DNA of 64,000 bases, taken from positions 1 through 64,000 of the forward strand of contig DAOUMU010000384.1 in NCBI GenBank assembly GCA_034409055.1, given 5' to 3'. Position 1 is the stretch's first letter. Every line of letters starts with the position of its first letter. The notes below the pieces were generated by a model. That model had not been told where the DNA came from and made no database searches. It saw nothing but the letters and a program-made list of their open reading frames with translations. Below are positions 49,047-59,000 of this stretch, one piece after another. The translations under genes and the position numbers were made by a program. The DNA is from DAOUMU01 sp034409055 (lineage in GTDB: Bacteria > Chloroflexota > Anaerolineae > 4572-78 > J111).

Positions 49047-49075
49047 TTAAAAAACAACCTGAGGTATGGTATAAT
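49047..49075 (+). promoter_or_regulatory. Candidate promoter for the lipoprotein gene
   Basis: TATAAT at 49070-49075 with a weak TTAAAA at 49047-49052, 17-base spacer, 107 bases before the start codon. Confidence 0.4.
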
Positions 49076-49181
49076 AACTGTCACGCACCCTACCAAATTC
49101 AATTCAAGGTTTCTCACTTTGTAGATGTTGTCCTCCAGAAGAACTTTGTTAGCACGAATATCTGAACCAGGAGAGAGTTTT

Positions 49182-52100
49182 ATGAATAAGATTTTGAACA
49201 TGTCCCCCATCAGGTTTGTTGTTTTACTGTTGGTGCTAACTAGCCTGGCCTGTAGCCTTAACCTGAATCAACTGTTAGGCCGGAGTGTTAGCAGCAAGCC
49301 AAATGCCGTCGTTACCTACCCCCAAAATGGCATCAACGTAGTCATGGGGCAGGAGATAGTGGTGGAATTTGGCGCCGCCGATGTCAAAGGTGTGGCTCGA
49401 GTGGAGCTATTGATCAACGGTCAGCCGGTCTACAACAGAACGGTTGAGCCGCCGGTCAACTCAGTGGTAGATAACTACCGTTGGACTCCGCAGATTGTTG
49501 GTAACAACATTATTGAGGTTCGAGCCTATAATGTAGACAATCAGCAAAGCGACTTCAATATGGTCACGGTGACGGCCCTTGAGGCGGCCCTGCCCGCTCA
49601 AACAGCAGAGGCCGGACAGGCAACCGGTGCCCCCACGCCCACCCCTACCCTGGTGGTGCCCCCCAGTCTGGCCGAAGAACCTGGCGAGCCAGCCAGCGGG
49701 GCCCAACCGGTCAGTCTTATTGTCAGTAATCCTAACGCGACCATTATTGTTAATGGCCTGTATGTCCGGTCTGGACCGGGGACAAATTACCCCATTCTTG
49801 GGGCGATAAAGTACGGTCAATCAGGCCAAATTACGGGCAAAAACCCGGAAGGGACCTGGTGGCAGATTGTTTATCCGGCCGATAGCGACCGGCGGGCCTG
49901 GATCTCGGCCAATGCCCAATATTCTTCGGCCAGCAATGTCGAGCAGGTAGCGATGGTGTCAGTGCCGCCTCCGCCTGAGCCGGCCGCTACGGCGACGCCG
50001 ACGCCGGTACCCCAAACCAGGCCGGTTATTCATAAGTTCCACGCCGACCGGACAATTATCAACGCCGGTGAGAGTGTGGTCTTGAAATGGGATTTAGAAG
50101 GTGGTCCGGGGACCGTGGCCTATTTGCGATACGACAATACAGATTACCCCATTGTGTCGCCTGGGGGAACCACGCTCAAGCTGGAACGGACCACCGACTT
50201 TGTTCTGGTGACCCGCAATGCGGTCGGTGAGACCACGGCCGGATTGCGAGTTGAGGTCCAGGCTGGGCTAAGTACGCCCAAATTGGTGTCTCCGGCCGAT
50301 GGGACGGTGTTTAATCACTCCTCTCGCCGCACGACCCTGGAGTGGAAGGCCGTCTCCAACGCGAAAAAGTATAGGGTCGAGATTGACGTTCACGATATCT
50401 GCCAGGCCAATAAATGGTGTCGAGATGTGGGGCAGAAAACCCAGATTGTTGAAACAGAAAAAACAGAATATGTTGATACGGCTCCCAACAATGTCCTTCT
50501 GTTTCGCTGGCGCGTCTGGGCGGTGGACTCCGAAAATCGGGAAGGCCCCAAAAGTGGTTGGCGACACGTTTTCTATCGCCCCTGTAACACCAACAACTGT
50601 GCAGAACCGCCTCGGGCCCCGGTGCCAATTACCCTCGACGGCACCATTTTTACCGATAAATCGGTTCCAATCAAATTAGAGTGGCAACCTGTAAAAGATG
50701 TAAACTTATTGCGGTATGGCATCCAGATTCAAAGGTATGAAAATGGCAAGTGGCGTGACATTACTTTTGAAGGGGTGACCAATACCAATTACCAACTGGC
50801 CGTCAGTAAATTTGGCTTCAATCCTAACGAGTCTTACCGGTGGCAAGTCTGGACGGTCAATACCAACGGTGTGGCCAGCCCTCGAAGCGACTGGCGAGGC
50901 TTCTCTTACCAGGCGCCTGCCCCACCACCCGGCCCACCGACTACGCCGCCGAAAATTATTATAACACTCCCCTCAGTTCCGTCCAGGCAACCTGTTCTGT
51001 TAACCTGGCAGCCGGTTCCTGGCAATAACATCAAGTATGTTGTTGAGATCAGAACCAGTAGCGGCAAATCCAAGACGTTTGAGGTTACGGGGACAACGTT
51101 TAGATTCATCCCGGCTGAAATTGCGGCCCTGTTGGGACAAGGCCCCTTCCAGCTCAACCTGCTGGCCAGTTTGACGGGCGCTCCCGTTTTTGCCCAGGAA
51201 ACAACCGAGCAGTGGCAATGGCGGGTCTGGGCCAAGAATGACGATGGTGATGGCCCACCAAGTGATCTGCAATCATTGTCTGTCATCGTCGAAGATACCC
51301 AGGGCGGGGATACCGAGAGACCACCTGACGATGACACGCCTTCACCTGCCCCGCTGCCTGCCCCCAGCCTCAATAATCCGCCCAATGGCTTTGTCTCAAA
51401 CATAACACAATTTAGCTTAGAATGGTCGGCTGTACCTCAAGCGGCGCGTTATGTGGTCGAGATTGACTTCTTTGACAAGTGCGAGCCGGGTAAATGGTGC
51501 GCCGACTCCGATCCCGGTAATTTGCAAGTGGTGGGAGTGACTGAAACGACCTACGTCTTGAATTGGGACCCCAGCTTGCAACGAGGCCGCTGGCGGGTGA
51601 CGGCTGTCGATGCGGCCGATAATCGCGGCACTCAAAGTGGCTGGTTTGAATTTGCCTACCAACCGCAAATTGAACCACCCCCACCAAACGTCCTGCCTGC
51701 GCCCGGCAATCCTTACCCGGCCAATGGCGATGTGGTCAATGGCACCACCAATATTATCGCCCTGCAATGGGATCCTATCCCCGAGGCCGGGGGATATGGG
51801 GTTGAAGTTGAGGGCTTAGGCCAATTTAGCTGTCCGGTCAATGCCTGTTCCATTGAGTGGAACGGAGTCAATCCGATTCGCTGGCGGGTGTGGGCTGTGG
51901 ATGCAGCGGGCAACCGTGGCTCTGAAAGTCCCTGGTGGGAGTTTACCTACACCTATACCCCGCCACCCGAACCAACGACCGAGCCACAACCTGAACCAAC
52001 CACCGAACCAACGACTGAACCAACCGCTGAACCGACCACCGAACCAACGACTGAACCAACCGCCGAACCGATACCTGAACCCGGTCCAACCATTCCGCCC

Positions 52101-52568
52101 GTCACTGAAGCTCCCGGCAATCCTTACCCACCCGACGGTGGTCAGATTGAGGCCACAACACCACGGGTGGCCTTACAGTGGGGACCGGTGCCGAACGCGG
52201 TTAGCTACATAGCTGAAGTTGAAGGCTTGGGCCAGTTTTCGGTGGTTGATCCGGTTTACTCTTTTGAGTGGATTGGGGCCGAGCGAGGCCGCTGGCGGGT
52301 GTGGGGCGTGGATGGCGCTGGCAATCCTGGCCCACAAAGCCCCTGGTGGGAGTTTATCTATGTTTACACCCCACCACCGCCACCACCAACCGAAGAACCG
52401 CCACCACCGCCAACGGAAGAACCACCACCGCCACCACCAACCGAAGAGCCACCACCAACCGAGGAACCACAACCAACCGAAGAGCCATCACCAACCGAGG
52501 AACCACAACCGACGGAAGAACCACCGCCACCGACCGAAGAACCGCCAGCCGAAGGCGAGGGTGGATAA
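49182..52568 (+). CDS. Multidomain surface lipoprotein (SH3b, fibronectin-like repeats)
   Basis: A 1128-residue lipoprotein. The signal peptide ends in the lipobox LACS at about residues 22-25. An Ig-like domain (about 40-120) is followed by a TPTPT linker, an SH3b domain with LYVRSGPGTNYPILG (about 185-255), then about six repeats of fibronectin-like type in which RWRVWAVD recurs (at about 440, 555, 675, 775, 860 and 970), and a tail of TEPTTEP and PPPPTEEP repeats. These tandem domains suggest binding of cell-wall or extracellular polymers. The start is ATG 49182 with AGGAGAGAG; a longer frame to 49125 lacks a signal peptide and is less likely. Confidence 0.85.
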   Translation: MNKILNMSPIRFVVLLLVLTSLACSLNLNQLLGRSVSSKPNAVVTYPQNGINVVMGQEIVVEFGAADVKGVARVELLINGQPVYNRTVEPPVNSVVDNYRWTPQIVGNNIIEVRAYNVDNQQSDFNMVTVTALEAALPAQTAEAGQATGAPTPTPTLVVPPSLAEEPGEPASGAQPVSLIVSNPNATIIVNGLYVRSGPGTNYPILGAIKYGQSGQITGKNPEGTWWQIVYPADSDRRAWISANAQYSSASNVEQVAMVSVPPPPEPAATATPTPVPQTRPVIHKFHADRTIINAGESVVLKWDLEGGPGTVAYLRYDNTDYPIVSPGGTTLKLERTTDFVLVTRNAVGETTAGLRVEVQAGLSTPKLVSPADGTVFNHSSRRTTLEWKAVSNAKKYRVEIDVHDICQANKWCRDVGQKTQIVETEKTEYVDTAPNNVLLFRWRVWAVDSENREGPKSGWRHVFYRPCNTNNCAEPPRAPVPITLDGTIFTDKSVPIKLEWQPVKDVNLLRYGIQIQRYENGKWRDITFEGVTNTNYQLAVSKFGFNPNESYRWQVWTVNTNGVASPRSDWRGFSYQAPAPPPGPPTTPPKIIITLPSVPSRQPVLLTWQPVPGNNIKYVVEIRTSSGKSKTFEVTGTTFRFIPAEIAALLGQGPFQLNLLASLTGAPVFAQETTEQWQWRVWAKNDDGDGPPSDLQSLSVIVEDTQGGDTERPPDDDTPSPAPLPAPSLNNPPNGFVSNITQFSLEWSAVPQAARYVVEIDFFDKCEPGKWCADSDPGNLQVVGVTETTYVLNWDPSLQRGRWRVTAVDAADNRGTQSGWFEFAYQPQIEPPPPNVLPAPGNPYPANGDVVNGTTNIIALQWDPIPEAGGYGVEVEGLGQFSCPVNACSIEWNGVNPIRWRVWAVDAAGNRGSESPWWEFTYTYTPPPEPTTEPQPEPTTEPTTEPTAEPTTEPTTEPTAEPIPEPGPTIPPVTEAPGNPYPPDGGQIEATTPRVALQWGPVPNAVSYIAEVEGLGQFSVVDPVYSFEWIGAERGRWRVWGVDGAGNPGPQSPWWEFIYVYTPPPPPPTEEPPPPPTEEPPPPPPTEEPPPTEEPQPTEEPSPTEEPQPTEEPPPPTEEPPAEGEGG

Positions 52569-52595
52569 TAGAAATTCCCAATTGATACCATCATG

Positions 52596-52634
52596 ACTGG
52601 GGAGCAAGTTTTAAATTTACTCCCCAGTTTTGTA
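52596..52634 (+). terminator. Hairpin terminator after the lipoprotein gene
   Basis: Stem ACTGGGGAG/CTCCCCAGT with a 15-base loop, then TTTTGT. It overlaps the start region of the next gene, which therefore probably has its own promoter or depends on read-through. Confidence 0.65.
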
Positions 52635-52644
52635 TATTAAAGAA

Positions 52645-55600
52645 ATGTCCCTTCTCAATAGATTATCAGTCGCCTTGAATATCCGCACCGGCGAAGGGCA
52701 ACTGGTGGCTCTGCTGCTGGTTCACTCTCTTTTTATCGGCCTGGCCAAAGTTTTTACCAGTACGGCTGCCAGTGCCCTGTTCATTGATACGTTCAGCGCC
52801 CAGGCATTGCCCTATGTTTACATAGGGGTGGCTGTTGTCGTCAGCCTGGTCGGCTTCGTCTATACCCAACTTGAAGAACGCCTCTCATTTAAGGCCCTTT
52901 TGATTGCCAACCTGAGCACCTTATTGCTGGGGCTGGGTCTCTTTCGTTTTTTGCTGGGGCTGACCGAGGCCAGGTGGCCGGCGATGGCCCTGATGATCTG
53001 GTTTGAACTGTTGTGGGCGCTGACCAGCCTGGAATTTTGGGGACTGGCCGGTCGTCTGCTCGATTTACGCCAGGGTAAACGCCTGTTTGGCCTGATCGGT
53101 TCGGGAGAGATGGCGGCCACGGTGGTCAGCGGCTTTGCCATGTCCTACTTTGTGGTTCTGCTCGGCACGCCCAACCTGTTACTGGTTGCGGCCGGAGGGT
53201 TGGCCGGTGCGCTAGGGATGCTGCTCTACATTGCCTCCCTGTACAGTGACCAGCTTTCAGACTCGGTTGAACCCCCATCAGCCAACCAACGTGAATCCAC
53301 CCAACAGTCCCCAAGCCGAAAATCGTACGCGGAGCTATTTAAGGATCGCTACATTGTTCTCATCTTTGCCCTGTCGGCCATTGCCCTGCTCGGTTATTAC
53401 GTTGTGGATAATGCCTTTTTTGATCGAGCCCAGGTCCGGTATACCGATGCCGATCAATTGGCCGCTTTTGTGGGTAACTTCTTGGCCGTGGCCGGGGTGG
53501 CTTCCCTGATCAGCCGGGTCTTTATCTCAGGACCATTTATGGAACGGTATGGCTTGCTGGGCGGGTTGCTCTCCTTGCCGGTGATGGTCAGTGTTGGGGC
53601 GATATTGGTGGTCATCACCGGCACCATTTGGGGACCCATCGCTTTCATTTTCTGGCTAACAACGGGCACCAAAGTGTTTGACAGCGGTCTCAGGTTCTCG
53701 ATTTACCGGTCAGGGGGACTGGTTCTCTACCAACCGCTCTCTGTTCAGCAGCAGTTGCAGGTTCAGACCGTGGTTGAAAGTTTTATCGAACCGATGGCCG
53801 GTGGTGTGGCCGGTATACTCCTGCTGTTATTAACCAATTACCTAACCTTTGGGGCCGTTCAACTTTATTATATCTTGTTGGTTATCTTGATCGGTTGGCT
53901 GGCCATCATCATTCTGTTGAACCGGGAATATGCCGGGGTGCTGACTCAAGCCCTGACCAAACGCCGCCTGGGGGGTGATTTCCTGGCCCTGGCCGATGGC
54001 TCAAGCCTGGCGGTTTTGCAGCAAGGGCTAAATAGTTCCCGCGTGGGACAGGTGCTGTACGCCTTAGACGTTCTGGAAGAAATTGACCATGAGTCGCTGG
54101 ATACATTTCTCCGGAGGGCTTTGAGACATCCCGCACCAGAAGTAAGGCAGGAGGCGCTACGTCGCATTGAACGGCGACGGGCCAGCTCGACCTTGAGATC
54201 TGTCAGGCTAGTAGTCGCCTATGAAAGGGTCGCCTCGGTGCGGGCTACGGCCCTGCGCACCCTGGCGGCCCTGGGGGGTACTGAGGCGGTCGAAGAGGTT
54301 AAACCCTATCTTGATGATCCCGACTTTCAGATCAGGCAGGGCGCCCTGGTCGGATTGCTCCGTAGTGGTGGCATTGAGGGGGTGTTGATTGCCGGACAAC
54401 GGCTGCTTGCGGCCGTCAACGCACCTGACAGGGCGGACCGGGTCTTTGCGGCCCAAGCTTTAGGTGAAGTAGGCATTCCTGGTTTTTACCAGCCGCTCCA
54501 GAGCTTGCTCCAAGATGAAGATGCCGCCGTCCGGCGAGCGGCCCTGGCTGCCGTGGGTAAACTACAACCGCCTCAACTATGGCCGTTGGTCATCGAGGCT
54601 CTCTCCTCACCTGAGTTAGCGACCGCTGCTTCCTCGGTGTTGGTGGCCGGCGGCGAGACAGTTGTCCCCGAACTACGAACGGCTTTTGACCGTCCCGGGC
54701 AATCGCGCCAAACCTTAATCCGCCTGGCCCGGATTTGCGGTCGGATTCAGGGAGAACAGGTCATCGCCCTGCTGCGAGACAAAATGGATTACCCCGACGA
54801 GGACGTACGTTTTCAGGTGTTAAAGTCCCTGAGTTTGTGCGGCTATCAGGCCCAACCTGACGCAGTGAAGCAGATTCAGCAACAGATCAAAGATGAAGTG
54901 GCTGATGCCACCTGGACGCTGATGGCCCTGGTTGATATTGGGGAAGCTGAGGGCTTAAACCCACTCCAGCGGGCTTTGCATCATGAACTGGCACAAAATC
55001 AAGCCCGCCTCTTTTTGCTACTCTCCTTTATTTATGACGCGACGGCTATGCTACAGGCCCGTGATGCCTTGCGCCAGGGGCATGGCTCGGCTGAAAAAAG
55101 GGCCTATGCCCTGGAAGTCATCGATATTTTGATACCGGGAGAATTAAAATCCATCTTGCTGCCCCTATTTGACGCAACAATTTCTCACCGGCAACGCCTG
55201 GCACAATTGAAGGCTGTTTTTCCTCAAAAGCAGTTGGGGCAACATCAGCGGCTGAACGAAATGGTGACCCGACCCGATAAGTGGCTTCATCCGTGGACCA
55301 CCGCCTGCAGCCTGGAAGCAATGGCTCATCTGTCCCTCACAGAGGCGATTCCGGTCGTCGTTGAGGCTCTGTCCGCCACTGCGCCTCTGATCCGGGAAAC
55401 GGCAATCTGGACCCTGATAAAATTGGCCCCAGCCGACTATTGGCCACAGATTGAAGCTTTAATGGATGACCCCAGTCCCCAGGTAGCGGGCGTAGTCAAA
55501 CATTTACAAGCAGTTAGGAACGGAGTAAACGTAACGATGTTATCGACCGTAGAGAAGGTGTTTATCTTAAAAGCAGTGGATATTTTTGCCGAAACGCCCG

Positions 55601-56031
55601 AGGAAGCACTGGCCGAGGTGGCTTCTATTCTGGAAGAGGTAGAGGTAAAAGCCGGAGAAACGCTCTTTGAAAAAGGTGACCCTGGACATAGCCTGTATAT
55701 CATCGTTGAAGGTCGGGTGCGGGTACACGATGGGCAGCAAACCCTGGCCGAACTGGACGCCCGGGATATTTTCGGGGAAATGGCCCTGTTCGAGTCGGAA
55801 CTACGCTCGGCTTCGGTGACGGTCCTGGCGGACACCCGCTTGTTACGCCTGGATCAAGCCCCATTTTATGAGTTGATGGCCGACCGGAATGAAGTAGCCT
55901 GGGGGATTATTCGGGTGTTAATCCGGCGTATACGGGTCTTGCAAGGGCTGGACGTCCAACCTGACCAGGAACGGGAAAAAGTCAGCAAGCGCCGGGATGC
56001 TTTGTTAGATGGGATCATGAGCAAATTGTAG
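52645..56031 (+). CDS. Nucleotide-transporter-like membrane domain fused to HEAT repeats and cyclic nucleotide-binding domain
   Basis: A 1128-residue protein. The first 430 residues hold about 12 membrane segments resembling the Npt1/Npt2 ADP/ATP-carrier-type (NTT-like) family (LVHSLFIGLAKVFTSTAASALFI). Residues about 470-960 are HEAT-like repeats (PEVRQEALRRIERR, RVFAAQALGEVGIP, DAAVRRAALAAVG). A cyclic nucleotide-binding domain follows at about 1000-1100 (GDPGHSLYIIVEGRVRVHDG, EMALFESELRSASVTVLAD). The domain reads cAMP or cGMP and may gate transport. It ends 16 bases before the NRPS gene in the same direction, which suggests co-transcription. ATG 52645 is chosen over an upstream TTG inside the terminator. 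Confidence 0.85.
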   Translation: MSLLNRLSVALNIRTGEGQLVALLLVHSLFIGLAKVFTSTAASALFIDTFSAQALPYVYIGVAVVVSLVGFVYTQLEERLSFKALLIANLSTLLLGLGLFRFLLGLTEARWPAMALMIWFELLWALTSLEFWGLAGRLLDLRQGKRLFGLIGSGEMAATVVSGFAMSYFVVLLGTPNLLLVAAGGLAGALGMLLYIASLYSDQLSDSVEPPSANQRESTQQSPSRKSYAELFKDRYIVLIFALSAIALLGYYVVDNAFFDRAQVRYTDADQLAAFVGNFLAVAGVASLISRVFISGPFMERYGLLGGLLSLPVMVSVGAILVVITGTIWGPIAFIFWLTTGTKVFDSGLRFSIYRSGGLVLYQPLSVQQQLQVQTVVESFIEPMAGGVAGILLLLLTNYLTFGAVQLYYILLVILIGWLAIIILLNREYAGVLTQALTKRRLGGDFLALADGSSLAVLQQGLNSSRVGQVLYALDVLEEIDHESLDTFLRRALRHPAPEVRQEALRRIERRRASSTLRSVRLVVAYERVASVRATALRTLAALGGTEAVEEVKPYLDDPDFQIRQGALVGLLRSGGIEGVLIAGQRLLAAVNAPDRADRVFAAQALGEVGIPGFYQPLQSLLQDEDAAVRRAALAAVGKLQPPQLWPLVIEALSSPELATAASSVLVAGGETVVPELRTAFDRPGQSRQTLIRLARICGRIQGEQVIALLRDKMDYPDEDVRFQVLKSLSLCGYQAQPDAVKQIQQQIKDEVADATWTLMALVDIGEAEGLNPLQRALHHELAQNQARLFLLLSFIYDATAMLQARDALRQGHGSAEKRAYALEVIDILIPGELKSILLPLFDATISHRQRLAQLKAVFPQKQLGQHQRLNEMVTRPDKWLHPWTTACSLEAMAHLSLTEAIPVVVEALSATAPLIRETAIWTLIKLAPADYWPQIEALMDDPSPQVAGVVKHLQAVRNGVNVTMLSTVEKVFILKAVDIFAETPEEALAEVASILEEVEVKAGETLFEKGDPGHSLYIIVEGRVRVHDGQQTLAELDARDIFGEMALFESELRSASVTVLADTRLLRLDQAPFYELMADRNEVAWGIIRVLIRRIRVLQGLDVQPDQEREKVSKRRDALLDGIMSKL

Positions 56032-56047
56032 GCGGGGTGCGCCATTG

Positions 56048-59000
56048 ATGCCGGAGCAAAAAATTGTCATTACCGCTACCTTCACTACAGAACCAATCGA
56101 GGAGTCGCTTACTTTTTGGCTGCAGACACTTGATCTGCCTTATACCGTCGAATTTGCCCCGTACAATCAGGTCTTTCAGCAACTGCTCGACCCGGCCAGC
56201 CTGCTTTCCCAAAATCAGTCCGGCCTTAATGTTCTTTTGGTCCGCTTTGAAGATTGGTTATGCGGCCATAAGGGTCTGAGGCTTAACGTTGACCCGTCTG
56301 AGAAAGAACATCTGCTGGCCGGCCATGTCCGTTACAAACTGCCAGATCATACCGAAATAGCTCACCTCAATCAATATGAAACCGATTACGTTTATCAAGA
56401 GATATTTGTCGACCAGGCCTATTTAAAGCACGGCATTACTTTGAATGACGGCGATTGTGTGGTTGATGTGGGGGCCAATATTGGCCTGTTTACCCTGTTT
56501 GTGCAACAAAAATGCCCCCATGCGACCGTCTACGCTTTTGAGCCTTCTCCCCCTGTTTATGAAATTTTGCAGACCAACGCCAGGTTGTATGGCGCTCAAG
56601 TCAAAACGTTCAATTATGGGCTGTCTAATGAAACCAAAAAGGCCCAATTCACTTTTTATCGCCATTCCTCCGTTTTTTCAAGTTACTATGCTGACGCAGC
56701 CCAGGACGAACATGCCGTTAAAGCCGTCATCCGTAATATGTTAAGGCAGCAGAACGGTGCGCTTGACCCGGCCGCCTTGGATAAATTCACGGCCGAATTG
56801 CTGGCCGGTAGGCTTGAGTCTGAAACGTTTGTCTGCCAGTTGAAAACGCTCTCCAGCATCATCACAGAGCAAGGCATCGACCAGATTGACCTGCTGAAGA
56901 TCGACGTGGAAAAAAGTGAATTAGATATTCTCCAGGGCATCGAGGCCGAGCATTGGTCAATCATTAAGCAGATTGTTATGGAGGTGCATGATCAGGCCGG
57001 CAGCCTGGTTACCCAGATCACCCGCCTGCTTCAATGCCGGGGATTTGAGGTGGTGGTGGACGAAGAGGTCTTGCTGCAAAATTCGGGTCTATATAACCTG
57101 TATGCCACCCGCCGCAAGGGAAAGGATGAGGGCGAAAGGCTGATACCCATACGGGCCCAGGAGGATGAAGTTTCCCTCAGCCCTCATCCGTCGACCGCTT
57201 ATGAGCGAGACCTTGTCCTGGCGCTAAAGGCTGCTGTGGCCCGGTCTGCTGCCCCGTATCTACTTTGTCTCTGTCCCCCCTCCCCGGCCACTATGGCCGA
57301 CCCCACTTTGATGGACCAGTTCAAGCGTATGGTGGACCGGACCGCCGCTGAGTTGGCTGAGGTCGGCAGTGTTTATGTGATCGAACCGGCTGAGTTATCA
57401 GCCACCTATCCGGTCTCACCAGAGGCCATGTATGATGCTTATGGGGACAAATTAGGCCACGTTCCCTTTACGCCCACCTTCTTTACCGCTCTGGGTACAA
57501 TGCTTGCCCGCAAAATATATACCTTCCAGAATCCCTCACTCAAAGTGATTGTCCTGGATTGTGACCAAACGCTGTGGGGCGGGGTCTGTGCCGAAGATGG
57601 ACCGCTGGGGGTTAACGTAGACGATCCCTGGCAGGCCCTCCAGTCCTTTATGATGGCTCAAGCCGTAGCCGGGCGGCTCATCTGCCTGTGTAGTAAAAAT
57701 CAAGCGGTCGACGTCTGGGCCGTCTTTGCCCAGCGTCCGGAAATGCCCTTGCGACCTGAACATATTGTGGCCTCGCGTATCAATTGGCTGCCCAAGTCAG
57801 AAAACCTGAAATCGCTGGCGCAAGAGCTGCAATTGGGGCTTGATAGTTTTGTCTTTATCGACGACAACCCACTTGAATGTGTCGAAGTGCAGGCCAATTG
57901 CCCGGAGGTGTTGGCTCTGCCACTACCAGCCGAGCCGGATCGTATCCTGCAATTTCTAACCCACCTCTGGGTCTTTGATAAATTGCAGATTACAGAAGTG
58001 GACCGGCAGCGCACTGTCCTTTACCGGCAAAACCAGCAGCGTGAACAGTTACGTACAGAGTCATTGACCCTGGCCGATTTTTTGACCAAACTTGAGCTAA
58101 AGGTACAGATTTCACCCATGACCTTCTCTCAGTTGCCCCGGGTGGCCCAGTTGACCCAACGGGTCAATCAGTTTAATGCCACCACCATGCGGCGCTCTGA
58201 AAGCGAAATCCAACAAGGCTGGCAAAATGGGGCGTTTGAGTCCCTGGTAGTTGAAGTCAGCGACCGCTTTGGGGATTACGGGCTGGTAGGGGTCATCTTC
58301 TTCACGACCGATAGCGATATACTCAAAGTAGATACTTTTCTGTTAAGCTGCCGGGCCCTGGGGCGCGGGGTGGAGCATCAAATGCTGGCCCGGCTGGGCA
58401 GGACGGCCGTAGAGCGAGGGCTGAGCCGAGTCGACCTGCCTTACCACTCTACTCCCCGGAATCAACCCATTTTGGATTTTCTGACAGAGACCGGACAGAA
58501 CTGCCAGGAACCCTTCATGTCATTCCGAGAAGCGCAGCGACGAGGAATCTCCGTGGACGATGGCTTCTGCTTCCAGTTCCCCGTCGAGGTAGCCGCTGCC
58601 CTGACCTTCAAGCCAAAAACCACAAAACCGGTGTCCGTAACACCTCCCAAGGCTCACCAGGGCGAGACAAGCCCCAACAATCAACCAGCAAAAATATCTG
58701 CGGGACGGGCCGGGGCAAGTCTCAAAAGTCGAACGTGGCAATCCACCTTACTGACTCGGATTGCCACGGAACTGTATACCGTCGAACAGATTCATACAGC
58801 CGTTGAAACTCACCAACGCCATAGCCGTTCCGAGTCTGACAGCACGTTTGTGCCTGCCCGAACGCCTACCGAGGAATTACTGGTCACCCTTTGGGCGGAT
58901 ATCCTCAAGCTGGATCGGGTTGACATCCGCGATAACTTTTTTGAGCTGGGCGGAGACTCTCTCCTGGCCACCCAACTGGCCTCGCGGATACAGCAAAGCT

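Noticed and set aside
51960..52560. Repetitive TEPTTEP and PPPPTEEP coding sequence as a CRISPR-like array.
   Set aside because: Units are short, contiguous and in frame with the lipoprotein; there are no spacers.
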